Below, one piece after another: positions 1-6,911 of a DNA stretch of 7,337 bases. The stretch lies in contig JAJUGM010000163.1 of the NCBI GenBank assembly GCA_029268165.1, positions 1 through 7,337 on the forward strand, in the 5' to 3' direction. Source of the DNA: Bacteroidota bacterium. Its GTDB lineage: Bacteria; Bacteroidota; Bacteroidia; Bacteroidales; UBA10428. The translations under genes were made by a program, and so were the position numbers. Every line of letters starts with the position of its first letter. The first letter of the stretch is position 1. A model generated the notes under the pieces. The model had not been told where the DNA came from and did not search any database. It saw only the letters and a program-made list of their open reading frames with translations.

Positions 1-8
1 GTCATTGC

Positions 9-42
9 AAAACATTAATATTCCTTAGAAAATGTTTTTTTG
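9..42 (+). terminator. Weak possible rightward terminator
   Basis: AAAACATT at 9-16 is the exact reverse complement of AATGTTTT at 31-38, with a 14-base loop. The right arm continues into a T-run up to 41. On the plus strand this resembles an intrinsic terminator for a gene entering from the left edge. The stem is only 8 bp and nearly all A/T, so it would be unstable and may be a chance match in AT-rich DNA. Confidence 0.25.
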
Positions 43-62
43 TTTATTAAGATCTAAGGTAA

Positions 63-123
63 CCCCATCCCAAAAGCTCTGGATTATCTGCATGATTATT
101 TGTCCTGAGATCTCGGGATGGGG
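63..123. repeat. GC-rich inverted repeat with a 43-base loop
   Basis: CCCCATCCC at 63-71 pairs perfectly with GGGATGGGG at 115-123. With a one-base bulge the stem extends by AA/TT (61-62 with 125-126). The loop contains the perfect 8-bp palindrome GAGATCTC at 107-114. The arms are much more GC-rich than their surroundings, and no T-run follows on the plus strand. It does not look like a standard terminator. It could be a REP-like intergenic repeat or a structured RNA element, but a single copy in one window cannot settle this. Confidence 0.45.
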
Positions 124-227
124 GTTTCAATGATAGAACAACAAATTTTTCTAATAGCGATCATTAAAAAAATAAGGCTAATGACAAATTCGGGTTAAAT
201 ATCCCGGAATACTTCTTATGTGAGTCC

Positions 228-274
228 AAAAAAAGAGATCGCAATTAATAAATTCTTAATTACGACTCTCTTTT
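228..274 (-). terminator. Second, distal intrinsic terminator for the efflux operon
   Basis: The left arm (231-248, AAAAGAGA then TCG then AATTAA) pairs with the right arm (256-274) over 17 base pairs, with one mismatch (C242/A262) and one bulged base (C266), around a 7-base loop. Read on the minus strand the hairpin ends in TCTC followed by seven T residues (234-228), the usual intrinsic terminator form. It lies about 145 nt past the stop of the last operon gene, behind a first hairpin, so it would act as a backup. The A/T-rich symmetric arms could also stop transcription from the other side. GGGTTAAA at 192-199 and TTTAACCC at 272-279 are complementary and could form a competing outer stem. 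Confidence 0.6.
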
Positions 275-313
275 AACCCAATTATTGCATTATAAAAATT
301 TCTAATGCAATGC

Positions 314-377
314 GATTAAGAAAAATCAACTTTTCCGGTTTGCTGGCGCTGCACCAGAAAAGTGATTTTTCTAAATC
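314..377 (-). terminator. Long hairpin terminator just after the efflux operon
   Basis: The arms 314-335 and 357-377 form about 20 base pairs, with one mismatch (A318/A373) and one bulged base (A329). The left arm begins GATTAAGAAAAATCA and the right arm ends TGATTTTTCTAAATC. GGT at 337-339 can also pair with ACC at 353-355 above a mismatch, closing a GC-rich apex. On the minus strand the last part of the transcript runs through a T-rich stretch within the descending arm. The hairpin lies 41 nt past the stop codon of the PII-like gene, where an operon terminator is expected. Its near symmetry means it may work in both directions. Confidence 0.6.
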
Positions 378-418
378 AGGAAAAACCTAAATAATATTTA
401 CTTATAACACTGAAAGTA

Positions 419-712
419 TTAAACAGTTTTCTCAACATTCCATACAAATGCCCGGATGCCTACTTCATGGTTAATGGCATCAAGCTTTTTGATTTTATCA
501 AGCAGCACATCCACCATTTCATCATTCACAATGGTAAGTGTGGCCGAATTGATTTCGGGCCATGTATGGGTTCCCATTCGCGGTTCCCCATCATGGGTGC
601 CTGTTCCCATCACCTCGGGCCAGCGGGTGAATCCTCTGATGTTGAGTTTTTCAAACATATATTCTACCTTTTCGGTTAATGCCTGATTGTATATAATCAT
701 TACTGCTTTCAT
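419..712 (-). CDS. PII-like small protein of the efflux operon
   Basis: A 97-residue protein with the ferredoxin-like layout of the PII/CutA superfamily: predicted beta 1 (3-8, AVMIIY), helix 1 (12-23), beta 2 (26-31), a loop (33-53) where PII proteins carry the T-loop, beta 3 (56-63), helix 2 (64-78) and beta 4 (85-93, ending AFVWNVE). The loop is rich in Gly and polar residues (MGTGTHDGEP, then GTHTWPEINS). It includes His40, Glu43, His49 and Glu53, which could bind a ligand or metal; this is inference. Classical PII proteins (about 112 residues) sense ATP/ADP and 2-oxoglutarate. The canonical T-loop tyrosine region and a long C-terminal tail are not visible here, so this is a divergent PII-like member. 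It starts 15 nt after the RND pump gene and ends the operon. By known analogy with PII-like genes linked to RND metal pumps, it may tune pump activity according to a small ligand. The family call is fairly firm; the function is not. Confidence 0.72.
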   Translation of the reverse strand: MKAVMIIYNQALTEKVEYMFEKLNIRGFTRWPEVMGTGTHDGEPRMGTHTWPEINSATLTIVNDEMVDVLLDKIKKLDAINHEVGIRAFVWNVEKTV

Positions 713-727
713 AGTTACTCATGTATT

Positions 728-3700
728 TTATTCCATAAATTCTAGTTCTTCTGTTTCTTTTTGCTGGCGTCGTTCGGCCCTTCTGATAACAATTCTGTAC
801 ACTACAGGTACAATAATAAGGGTAACTATGGTTGAAAATGTTAATCCGCCAATGACTGAAATACCCATAGGTCTCCATACTTCAGCCCCTTCGCCCGTAC
901 TTAGTGCAAGTGGTAACATACCCAGAATGGTTGTTGCAGTGGTCATTAACACAGGACGCAGACGCGACCGGCCTGCACGCATAATAGCTTCATCAAGTTC
1001 ATATTCTCTGTCGCGCATAAGGTTAGTAAAGTCAACCAGTACAATAGCGTTTTTTACAACAATACCAACAAGCATTACGGCTCCGAGAGCTGCTATGATG
1101 CTGAGTGATGTATTAGTGATAAGCAGGGCAAGAATAACTCCTGTAAATGAAAAGGGTATTGACATCATGATGATCAGAGGCATTTTAAGCGATTCAAACT
1201 GCGAAGCCATAACAATATAAACAAGAATAAGGCTAACCAGCAGAAGCATACCAAGGTCGGTAAACGATTCTGCAAGGTCTTCATATGACCCTCCGACCTG
1301 AACCATCAATCCTTCGGGAATATCCAAATCAGCAATGGCAGCTTTTATTTGTGCAGCCATCTCACCCATTGGCACTCTGTATGGCGTTGTTGACACGGTG
1401 ACAACTCTCTCACGCCTTTTTCTGTCAATGTTGGAGGGCGACCAGTGTTCTTCTATTTTCCCGATTTCTGAAAGCCTGACAAAGCCTGTAGCCGTTGGTA
1501 TGGCTATATTTTCAATATCGGTTACTGAATTACGAAAATTCTCATCAAACCTTACAACAATGTTATATTCGTTGCCCGATTCACGAAACTGCGACGATGT
1601 AAGTCCTACTACCCTGTTGCGCACAATGGTGGAAACGGTTGCAGTATTCAGACCGTTAGCCGACATTTTATCTCTGTCAAGTATAATTCTTAGCTCGGGT
1701 TTCGACTTTTCACGGCTGATCAATACATTTCTTGCGCCTGGTATTTTCTTGACTTTTTCTGCCACTTCATTTGCCAGTGCTGTGGTTTTATTGATATCAT
1801 ACCCGTATATTTCAACATCCACCGTATTACTCGACATGGTCATTCCGCCATCTCCCGTAGTAACGTTAAACTTAACAATTTCAGGAAAAGTAGAAAGGTA
1901 ATTGCGTAGTTTCTCAGCAATTTCAACATCCGTGCGTTTCCTTTCTGAAGCTGTAACAAGGGCTAAAGTTACATTTATAACATGCGAACCTGATTTCTGA
2001 AATAATGCTGTGAAACCGGCTTCATCGTCTGACCCTGCAGAGGTTGATACCAAAGTTTTTTCAGGAATCTCCCTTTCGATAAATGCATCTATTTTCCGGG
2101 CAATTTTCACTGTTTCATCAACCCTTATCCCCGCCTGCAGTTCAATCTCCGCCGAAACCTGACCCTGATCTGTCTGCGGGATGAATTCAGATTTTATAAA
2201 CAGGACTGCCAGAAAAATAGATACAACAATAATAACGACAGCACTGAATACAACCGTTTTCCTGTGATGCAGGCTCCAGTTAAGGGTTTTTACATAAAAT
2301 TCATCAAGCCTGTTAAGCCAAGGAAGGATAATTCTTTCATGACTAAATCGTCCGGGTTTCTTTCTTTTCGATTGCAATACCAGAAGCTTTGAGCTAAGCA
2401 TAGGGGTTAGACTGATAGCTGCCAGCGCAGAGGCTGAAATGGTTATTGTAACAATCCAGCCCAGCTGATGAAACATCACACCTGTCATACCTGAAACCAT
2501 GGTCATAGGGAAAAACACGGCAACAACGGTAAGCGTGGTGGCTATAACCGCAAGCCACACTTCGTTGGTTGCATATATGGATGCTTCACGAGGCGTGCTC
2601 CCCCGCTCAATATGTTTGGTGATATTTTCCAATACTACAATGGCATCGTCTACCACCATACCAATGGCAATAGAAAGCGCCGATAAGGAGATGATATTTA
2701 TTGTATTGTGCGAAACATTGAGGTAAATGAATGCTGCAATCAACGAAACCGGTATCGTAAGAATAATTATAAATGTAGCCCTTAACCTGCCCAGGAAAAA
2801 CAATATCACAAGTACTACAAAAATAAAAGCATATAAAAGAGTTTCAGACAGATTGTTAATGGAATGGGTAATAAAATCACTCGTATCAAATATGGTCATG
2901 ATTTTTACATCGGCCGGTAAGCTTTTTTGGAGTTCAGCCAGTTGTTTCTTAACCTTACGGGCAATTTTCACCGTGTTGGCACCTGATTGTTTCTGAATCA
3001 GCATTCTAATACCCGGCTTGCCGTTTATCTTCTCGTCAATGTTCATTTCCTTAATGGAGTCATTGACCATTGCAACATCTTTTAACCTGATAGTTTTACC
3101 CTGGAAATTGCCAATCACTATATCTTTTATCTGGTCGCTTTCTTCGAATTCTCCCTGTATGCGCAAGGGGTAACTCATAGCCCCCATATCGAGGTTTCCT
3201 GAAGGCATATTCAGGTTTTCAGCCCTTATTACTGCACCTATTTGCTCAATGGTCAGGTTATAAGCCTCTAACCTCCGGGGATCAATATTGACACTTATTT
3301 CGCGTTTGGGTACGCCAATAAGGCTTATGTTCCCGATGCCTTCAATACGGTTGAGGGGATTGACAATTTTTTCCTTTAACTGATTTTCAATGCCTGCATA
3401 ACTCTCTTCAGCAGTAACTGCAAAAAAGAGGATAGGCATCATGTTGGTGCTGAACTTAAATATTATTGGGTCCTCAGCATCTTCCGGCAGGTATGATGAA
3501 TACATTGACAAAGCGTCCCGCACATCGTTAGCTGCACCGTCCAGGTCAGTACCATATTCAAATTCAAGCGTTACGATTGAAACATTATCCCTTGATGTAG
3601 AATATACCTGTTTTATATTGCTTACGGTATTAAATCCGCCCTCCAGTACCTCCGAAACATTCCTTTCAACATCAGCGGCGTTGGCGCCATAATAACTGGT

Positions 3701-3844
3701 AAAAACCATGATAGCCGGATATTCCATCTCGGGATAAAAATCAATGGGTAATTTAATCAGTGAGTAAATACCAAAAACAACTATGGCCACAAACGCCATT
3801 ATTGTGGTAACAGGATTCTTAACCGAGCTTCCGTAAATACTCAT
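728..3844 (-). CDS. AcrB-like RND efflux permease (drug/amphiphile class)
   Basis: Inner-membrane proton/substrate antiporter of 1038 residues, close to AcrB in length. It has the RND layout: TM1 (about 11-30), a large periplasmic domain (about 32-333), TM2-TM6 (about 335-484), TM7 (about 530-550), a second periplasmic domain (about 552-860), and TM8-TM12 (about 864-1018). The proton-relay residues are intact: Asp399-Asp400 in GMVVDDAIVVLEN (AcrB D407/D408), Lys931 in GIVVKNAIVLVDF (AcrB K940), and Arg963 in RLRP (AcrB R971). The adjacent Asp pair places it in the hydrophobe/amphiphile class rather than the CusA-type heavy-metal class. KSEFIPQTDQG at 551-561 is the usual motif after TM7. The gene lies 50 nt after the adaptor gene; an AAGGA stretch sits only about 1-2 nt before the ATG, too close for a normal ribosome binding site. 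No frameshift or missing domain is seen. The substrate cannot be told from sequence; drugs, bile salts, detergents or lipids are all possible. Confidence 0.95.
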   Translation of the reverse strand: MSIYGSSVKNPVTTIMAFVAIVVFGIYSLIKLPIDFYPEMEYPAIMVFTSYYGANAADVERNVSEVLEGGFNTVSNIKQVYSTSRDNVSIVTLEFEYGTDLDGAANDVRDALSMYSSYLPEDAEDPIIFKFSTNMMPILFFAVTAEESYAGIENQLKEKIVNPLNRIEGIGNISLIGVPKREISVNIDPRRLEAYNLTIEQIGAVIRAENLNMPSGNLDMGAMSYPLRIQGEFEESDQIKDIVIGNFQGKTIRLKDVAMVNDSIKEMNIDEKINGKPGIRMLIQKQSGANTVKIARKVKKQLAELQKSLPADVKIMTIFDTSDFITHSINNLSETLLYAFIFVVLVILFFLGRLRATFIIILTIPVSLIAAFIYLNVSHNTINIISLSALSIAIGMVVDDAIVVLENITKHIERGSTPREASIYATNEVWLAVIATTLTVVAVFFPMTMVSGMTGVMFHQLGWIVTITISASALAAISLTPMLSSKLLVLQSKRKKPGRFSHERIILPWLNRLDEFYVKTLNWSLHHRKTVVFSAVVIIVVSIFLAVLFIKSEFIPQTDQGQVSAEIELQAGIRVDETVKIARKIDAFIEREIPEKTLVSTSAGSDDEAGFTALFQKSGSHVINVTLALVTASERKRTDVEIAEKLRNYLSTFPEIVKFNVTTGDGGMTMSSNTVDVEIYGYDINKTTALANEVAEKVKKIPGARNVLISREKSKPELRIILDRDKMSANGLNTATVSTIVRNRVVGLTSSQFRESGNEYNIVVRFDENFRNSVTDIENIAIPTATGFVRLSEIGKIEEHWSPSNIDRKRRERVVTVSTTPYRVPMGEMAAQIKAAIADLDIPEGLMVQVGGSYEDLAESFTDLGMLLLVSLILVYIVMASQFESLKMPLIIMMSIPFSFTGVILALLITNTSLSIIAALGAVMLVGIVVKNAIVLVDFTNLMRDREYELDEAIMRAGRSRLRPVLMTTATTILGMLPLALSTGEGAEVWRPMGISVIGGLTFSTIVTLIIVPVVYRIVIRRAERRQQKETEELEFME

Positions 3845-3850
3845 GTCCTT

Positions 3851-3862
3851 ATTTATTTAGTT
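3851..3862. promoter_or_regulatory. Possible operator half-site before the pump gene
   Basis: ATTTATTTAGTT matches the left arm of the palindrome at 6912-6938 (GTTTATTTAGTT) at 11 of 12 positions, including 11 consecutive bases. It lies 7 nt upstream of the RND pump start, in a 50-nt gap. A second TTAGTT occurs at 3884-3889. No matching right arm is found in register, and the motif is AT-rich, so this may be chance. Confidence 0.2.
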
Positions 3863-3894
3863 GCTGTTAATTAATCATTTGTCTTAGTTAATAA

Positions 3895-4953
3895 TCACCG
3901 CACAACTCTTATGCGTGAATTGTCCATCAGCTTGTCCTGACCGGAAATAATAATCTGGTCACCTTCTTTTATCTCAGCTGAAATAATCTCAATTTTGTCA
4001 TCATATCTGTTGCCAAGGTCAACTCTTATTTTGCGTGCTTTATGGCCGTCATTTGCCACAAAAACATAGCGGTCGTTCGTTCCTTCCTGCTTAACAATTG
4101 CCAAAGCAGGCACCACCAGGGCATCGGCTACACCAAGGTCAAGGTTTACCCTGGCAAACATACCCGGACGTAAGGCTTCATCAGCATTGCTAATTTCAAT
4201 TTCGACGGGAAAAGTTCGGGTATCGGCGCTTATCGTCGGATAAACCCGGAAGACTTCGCCACGGAATTCCCTTTGGGGAAAAATATCAACTTTTACAAGC
4301 GCTTTCATACCCTTTCTGAGTAACGGATAGTATTGCTCAGAAACATTGATTCTTGCTTTCAGCGGATTTATCTGCATGAGGGTTACAATAGCTGCCTTTC
4401 CGGCAGGTGTATTGGGCGCTCCGGAATATAACTCGCCGCTTTCAAAGTATTTTCCTGTAACTATACCATTTATGGGCGATACCAGTGTTGTATTACGCAT
4501 GAGAAAATCTACATTCGACTTAATAACTTCATATTGTGTCTTCGCTGCTTCATACTGTTGCTGCGATATGCTTTTCAGTTTAAACAAAGTATCCATGCGT
4601 TCAAAGGTTGAACGCGCATTCTGAAGCTGTTCGGTTGCCTGAATGAGCTGTGTCCTTTCCATACGGGCAATAATATCTCCTTTTCTAACCCTGCTGCCCA
4701 CCTCAACATTTATTTCTTCAATGCGGCCCGGCGAAGCAGGGGCATAATGAATTTCCTCATAAGCCAGCAGGTTTGCTGTGTACTCAATTTTCCGTGCAAC
4801 CTTTTCTTTCTTAAGTTCTAATGTCTTCACAAGGTAAACCGTAGTGTCAGCAACGTTTGATTCTGATTCTTTCTGGCTTACCTCTTTTTTGCATGAAGCA
4901 AAAGCAATTGCAACTGCAATTAAAACAATCAATAGCCTTTTCATTATCTTCAT
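3895..4953 (-). CDS. RND periplasmic adaptor lipoprotein (HlyD/AcrA family)
   Basis: Membrane fusion protein of 352 residues that links the RND pump to the TolC-like channel. The N-terminus is a lipoprotein signal: MKIMKRL, a hydrophobic run to about residue 19, then FAS-C with the acylated cysteine expected at Cys21. Domains follow in the usual order: first half of the lipoyl/barrel-sandwich domain (about 69-98, with PASPGRIEEINVEVGSRVRKGD), a short alpha-helical hairpin (about 99-152, rich in Gln, Glu and Ala) that contacts the channel tip, second lipoyl half (about 155-187, with VSPINGIVTGK), a beta-barrel (about 188-273, with LRPGMFARV), and a membrane-proximal domain (about 274-352, with VVPALAIVKQEG). 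The ATG at 4953 is used; an in-frame Met4 also leaves a complete signal. It lies 20 nt after the TolC gene and 50 nt before the pump gene, and is almost certainly co-transcribed with both. Confidence 0.92.
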   Translation of the reverse strand: MKIMKRLLIVLIAVAIAFASCKKEVSQKESESNVADTTVYLVKTLELKKEKVARKIEYTANLLAYEEIHYAPASPGRIEEINVEVGSRVRKGDIIARMERTQLIQATEQLQNARSTFERMDTLFKLKSISQQQYEAAKTQYEVIKSNVDFLMRNTTLVSPINGIVTGKYFESGELYSGAPNTPAGKAAIVTLMQINPLKARINVSEQYYPLLRKGMKALVKVDIFPQREFRGEVFRVYPTISADTRTFPVEIEISNADEALRPGMFARVNLDLGVADALVVPALAIVKQEGTNDRYVFVANDGHKARKIRVDLGNRYDDKIEIISAEIKEGDQIIISGQDKLMDNSRIRVVR

Positions 4954-4973
4954 TTTTAGTATTAAAACGATTT

Positions 4974-6356
4974 TTATAGTTTGTTATATAATTTATCAAG
5001 TGATATTTTTGCCTGCAGTAATGTATGCATTGCTGAGATATAGTTGTTTTCGGCATTCAGAAAATTACTGTTTGCCTGAGTTAGGTCAAGGCTCGAAGCC
5101 AGTCCCTGCTGGTATTTGTTCTGAATACTTTTATAAACACGCTCAGCAATGGCAACATTTTCCTTTTGTGTTATGTAATTTTCCAATGCATTTTGATAAC
5201 TAAACAACAGCTGATTCTTCTGCAGTTCAAGCTGGTCTTTTACCATATCGCGGTTACGTTCGGCAATTTCAAGGTTTATCCTGGCCTGTGCTACCTGTGC
5301 CCTCCTCATGCCTCCTGTGAAAATCGGTAATGACATGGTGAAACCGGCAAGATGATTTGGAGTAAGATCAAATGCGGTGGTAATAAACTTCTCGGTATAA
5401 TTGTAAAACGCAGCCAGCGTTGGTGTGTATGACATATTCTGCAGGCTGAGCAACTTTTTATTAAGCTGAACCTGAGTTTCCATCATAACATAATTTATAT
5501 TGCCTGTTATATTATAATCTGCGCCAACCTCTGCGCCGGCCTGAAACAGCTCCATAACCCTGTTGAGGTCGTCGACCAGCGCAACATCTGCATCGGGAGG
5601 TAGACCAAGCTGAAATTTCAACATGTTGTAATTAAGCTGGTTCATTCTTTCAAGAGCCTTTTGTGAGTTTTTTAACTGGCTTACCGTAATTTTTATCTGA
5701 TCCACATCTGTTTCTTCTGCTACACCAGCTTTATATAAATTATTTGTATGTTGCTGAATTGTACTGAGATTATTCAGATTCTCGGAAATAATTTTTAATG
5801 TCTGCTCCGTTGTGAGAATCAGAAAGTAAGTATTGGTAACATTTTCCTTTATGTCAAACTCACTGGCTACTACATTCTGTTCGGCCAGTTGTCTGGCTAT
5901 TCTGGCAGCTTTAACGCCGGCAATATACTGGCCGCTGAAAAGAAGCTGAGATACTTGAATATTACCCGTTAGCTGGTCTTTCATGATAATAGGCTCAGAC
6001 GAACCAAACATGCTTCCGATGGAGCCAAGGACTACCCTGTCACCCTCGTCAAAAACCGGATTATTAATGTCTATTGCTTCACCACCTCCTCCGAAGCTGA
6101 AGTTCATTTCATAATTAAAATATGTCATGTAATCAAGACTGCTTGTGACCTGAGGGAAACCCTGAGCGATGGATTCCCGGATTTTCTCCCTTGATGATGC
6201 TGCCTGGTCTTTGGCATTCAATAAGCTTTTGTTATTCTGCAAAGCATATTCACAGGCCTGTTTGAGCGTCAAACGGTACGATTGCTGCAACTGCGCACTG
6301 ATAATGCCCGCTGGTAGCAATAAAGCCAATACAATAAAAATCCTCTTCACTTTCAT
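4974..6356 (-). CDS. TolC-family outer-membrane efflux channel
   Basis: Outer-membrane exit duct of 460 residues. A Sec signal peptide is clear: MKVKR, a hydrophobic core, then ISA before Gln22, so cleavage is likely after Ala21. The mature protein shows the two-fold repeat of outer membrane efflux proteins. VSQLLFSGQYIAGVKAARIA (135-154) mirrors MSLPIFTGGMRRAQVAQARI (341-360), and NLYKAGVAEETDVDQIKI (206-223) mirrors NKYQQGLASSLDLTQANS (413-430). The rest is mostly long amphipathic helix, as expected for the periplasmic tunnel. A Gly-rich, acidic insert (about 88-124, beginning GGGGEAIDINN) lies where the first extracellular loop is expected and is longer than I would expect for the family. 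The gene lies 50 nt after the regulator, and a candidate operator (6381-6407) sits 24 nt before the start. Its direct link to an adaptor and RND pump argues for drug or amphiphile export, not type I protein secretion. Confidence 0.93.
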   Translation of the reverse strand: MKVKRIFIVLALLLPAGIISAQLQQSYRLTLKQACEYALQNNKSLLNAKDQAASSREKIRESIAQGFPQVTSSLDYMTYFNYEMNFSFGGGGEAIDINNPVFDEGDRVVLGSIGSMFGSSEPIIMKDQLTGNIQVSQLLFSGQYIAGVKAARIARQLAEQNVVASEFDIKENVTNTYFLILTTEQTLKIISENLNNLSTIQQHTNNLYKAGVAEETDVDQIKITVSQLKNSQKALERMNQLNYNMLKFQLGLPPDADVALVDDLNRVMELFQAGAEVGADYNITGNINYVMMETQVQLNKKLLSLQNMSYTPTLAAFYNYTEKFITTAFDLTPNHLAGFTMSLPIFTGGMRRAQVAQARINLEIAERNRDMVKDQLELQKNQLLFSYQNALENYITQKENVAIAERVYKSIQNKYQQGLASSLDLTQANSNFLNAENNYISAMHTLLQAKISLDKLYNKL

Positions 6357-6380
6357 AGTGTGACTACTTATTAAAATTTG

Positions 6381-6407
6381 GTTTATTTATTTTATAACTA
6401 AAAGAAC
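6381..6407. promoter_or_regulatory. Candidate regulator operator, site A (between regulator and TolC gene)
   Basis: A 27-bp imperfect palindrome with arms GTTTATTTATTT and AACTAAAAGAAC around TAT. The arms are complementary at 9 of 12 positions. It matches site B (6912-6938) at 23 of 27 positions. It spans the gap before the TolC gene and touches the first base of the regulator's stop triplet. No good TAnnTTTG promoter is visible next to it, so binding here may block transcription entering from upstream or act on a promoter I cannot recognise. Confidence 0.45.
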
Positions 6408-6877
6408 TATAAATTTTTAGCCAGATACTCTTTTTTTAATTCCTCGAATTTATCAAGAAAGAAATTCAGCATTTTTATGAGGTTTTGAAGAAGTATGCTG
6501 TTTTCTGAATTTTTATTTGCTTTCAGTTCCCATGCATTCTGAAAAAATTTGAGTGATGCCTCCAGATTGGTTTTATGTTCATCAATTAATGAAAATTTAT
6601 CGGGTTTTTTTATCTGAAAATAGCGCTTACGTTCGCCCGGCAAAGTAAAATATTCAATAATATTTGCCACTTCAAGCATACGTAATGCATTGCTGGCCGC
6701 ACTTTTACTTATCTTCAGTTCCTCCACTATCTCATCAAATGTATATTGTTCTTTATCCATTACTAAAAGTAATCCAAGTACACGACCGGCAACCGGCTGA
6801 AAACCCTTTTTGTCATACAATCTTCCCAAAGCCTCCACTAATTCCTTTTGCTTTTTAATTCGTTCCTCTGAGGTCAT
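6407..6877 (-). CDS. GbsR/MarR-type winged-helix regulator of the efflux operon
   Basis: A 156-residue DNA-binding protein with a winged helix-turn-helix at about 28-91. GRVLGLLLVMDKEQYTFDEIVEELKIS forms the first helices. KSAASNALRMLEVANIIE (58-75) is the recognition helix and the start of the wing. LPGERKRYFQIK (79-90) is the wing itself. Residues about 96-150 are predicted to be long helices with coiled-coil character, suited to dimerisation. The pattern fits the GbsR branch of the MarR-like proteins, which in Bacillus control choline uptake; in Bacteroidota similar genes often head efflux operons. It is the first gene of this operon. Two 27-bp palindromes flank its coding sequence, one against its promoter and one at its end, which suggests autoregulation, probably repression relieved by a pump substrate. 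The ATG at 6877 is chosen because the -7 element is 22 nt upstream and no in-frame alternative gives a better domain start. The ligand is unknown. Confidence 0.88.
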   Translation of the reverse strand: MTSEERIKKQKELVEALGRLYDKKGFQPVAGRVLGLLLVMDKEQYTFDEIVEELKISKSAASNALRMLEVANIIEYFTLPGERKRYFQIKKPDKFSLIDEHKTNLEASLKFFQNAWELKANKNSENSILLQNLIKMLNFFLDKFEELKKEYLAKNL

Positions 6878-6899
6878 ATTTAAAAATTTTTTTCGGGCG

Positions 6900-6907
6900 C
6901 AAAGATA
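6900..6907 (-). promoter_or_regulatory. Efflux operon promoter, Bacteroidota-type -7 element
   Basis: On the minus strand this reads TATCTTTG, an exact fit to the Bacteroidota housekeeping -7 consensus TAnnTTTG, followed by GCGCCCG. Transcription would begin near 6893, giving a leader of about 16 nt before the regulator ATG. A TTTG -33 element is not found at the usual distance; the DNA there is a T/A-rich part of operator candidate B. A weak -33 and an overlapping palindrome fit a promoter controlled by the regulator. Confidence 0.7.
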
Positions 6908-6911
6908 ATTA

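Larger units (their letters stand above)
1..418. other. Intergenic region downstream of the efflux operon, rich in inverted repeats
   Basis: I see no convincing gene in these 418 bases. The only open stretch of note is about 37 codons on the minus strand (about 160 to 47), which has no ATG start and runs through a GC-rich inverted repeat. The region holds four hairpin-forming structures, listed separately where supported: a weak AT-rich one at 9-38, a GC-rich one at 63-123, and two terminator-like ones at 228-274 and 314-377. It therefore looks like a transcriptional boundary. The gene to the left of the window is not visible. Confidence 0.6.

Noticed and set aside
47..160. Start-less minus-strand open frame of about 37 codons
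   Set aside because: There is no start codon, it is short, and it is bounded by stops in AT-rich DNA; kept only as part of the inverted-repeat finding.
687..1220. 177-codon open frame on the plus strand
   Set aside because: It lies wholly opposite the RND pump gene and the end of the PII-like gene; its translation has no recognisable domain and is low-complexity in Ser, Thr, Ile and Arg, typical of an antisense shadow.
1335..1901. 188-codon open frame on the plus strand
   Set aside because: It is opposite the strongly supported pump gene, shows no family resemblance, and has a Ser/Leu/Thr-rich composition that mirrors the real gene's codons.
728..3844. Heavy-metal (CusA-type) pump, suggested by the PII-like neighbour
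   Set aside because: The TM4 motif has the adjacent Asp399-Asp400 pair and TM10 has Lys931 as in AcrB, which indicates the drug/amphiphile class.
4844..5203. 119-codon plus-strand frame across the adaptor-TolC junction
   Set aside because: It crosses the ends of two well-supported minus-strand genes, and its translation has no domain or export signal that makes sense.
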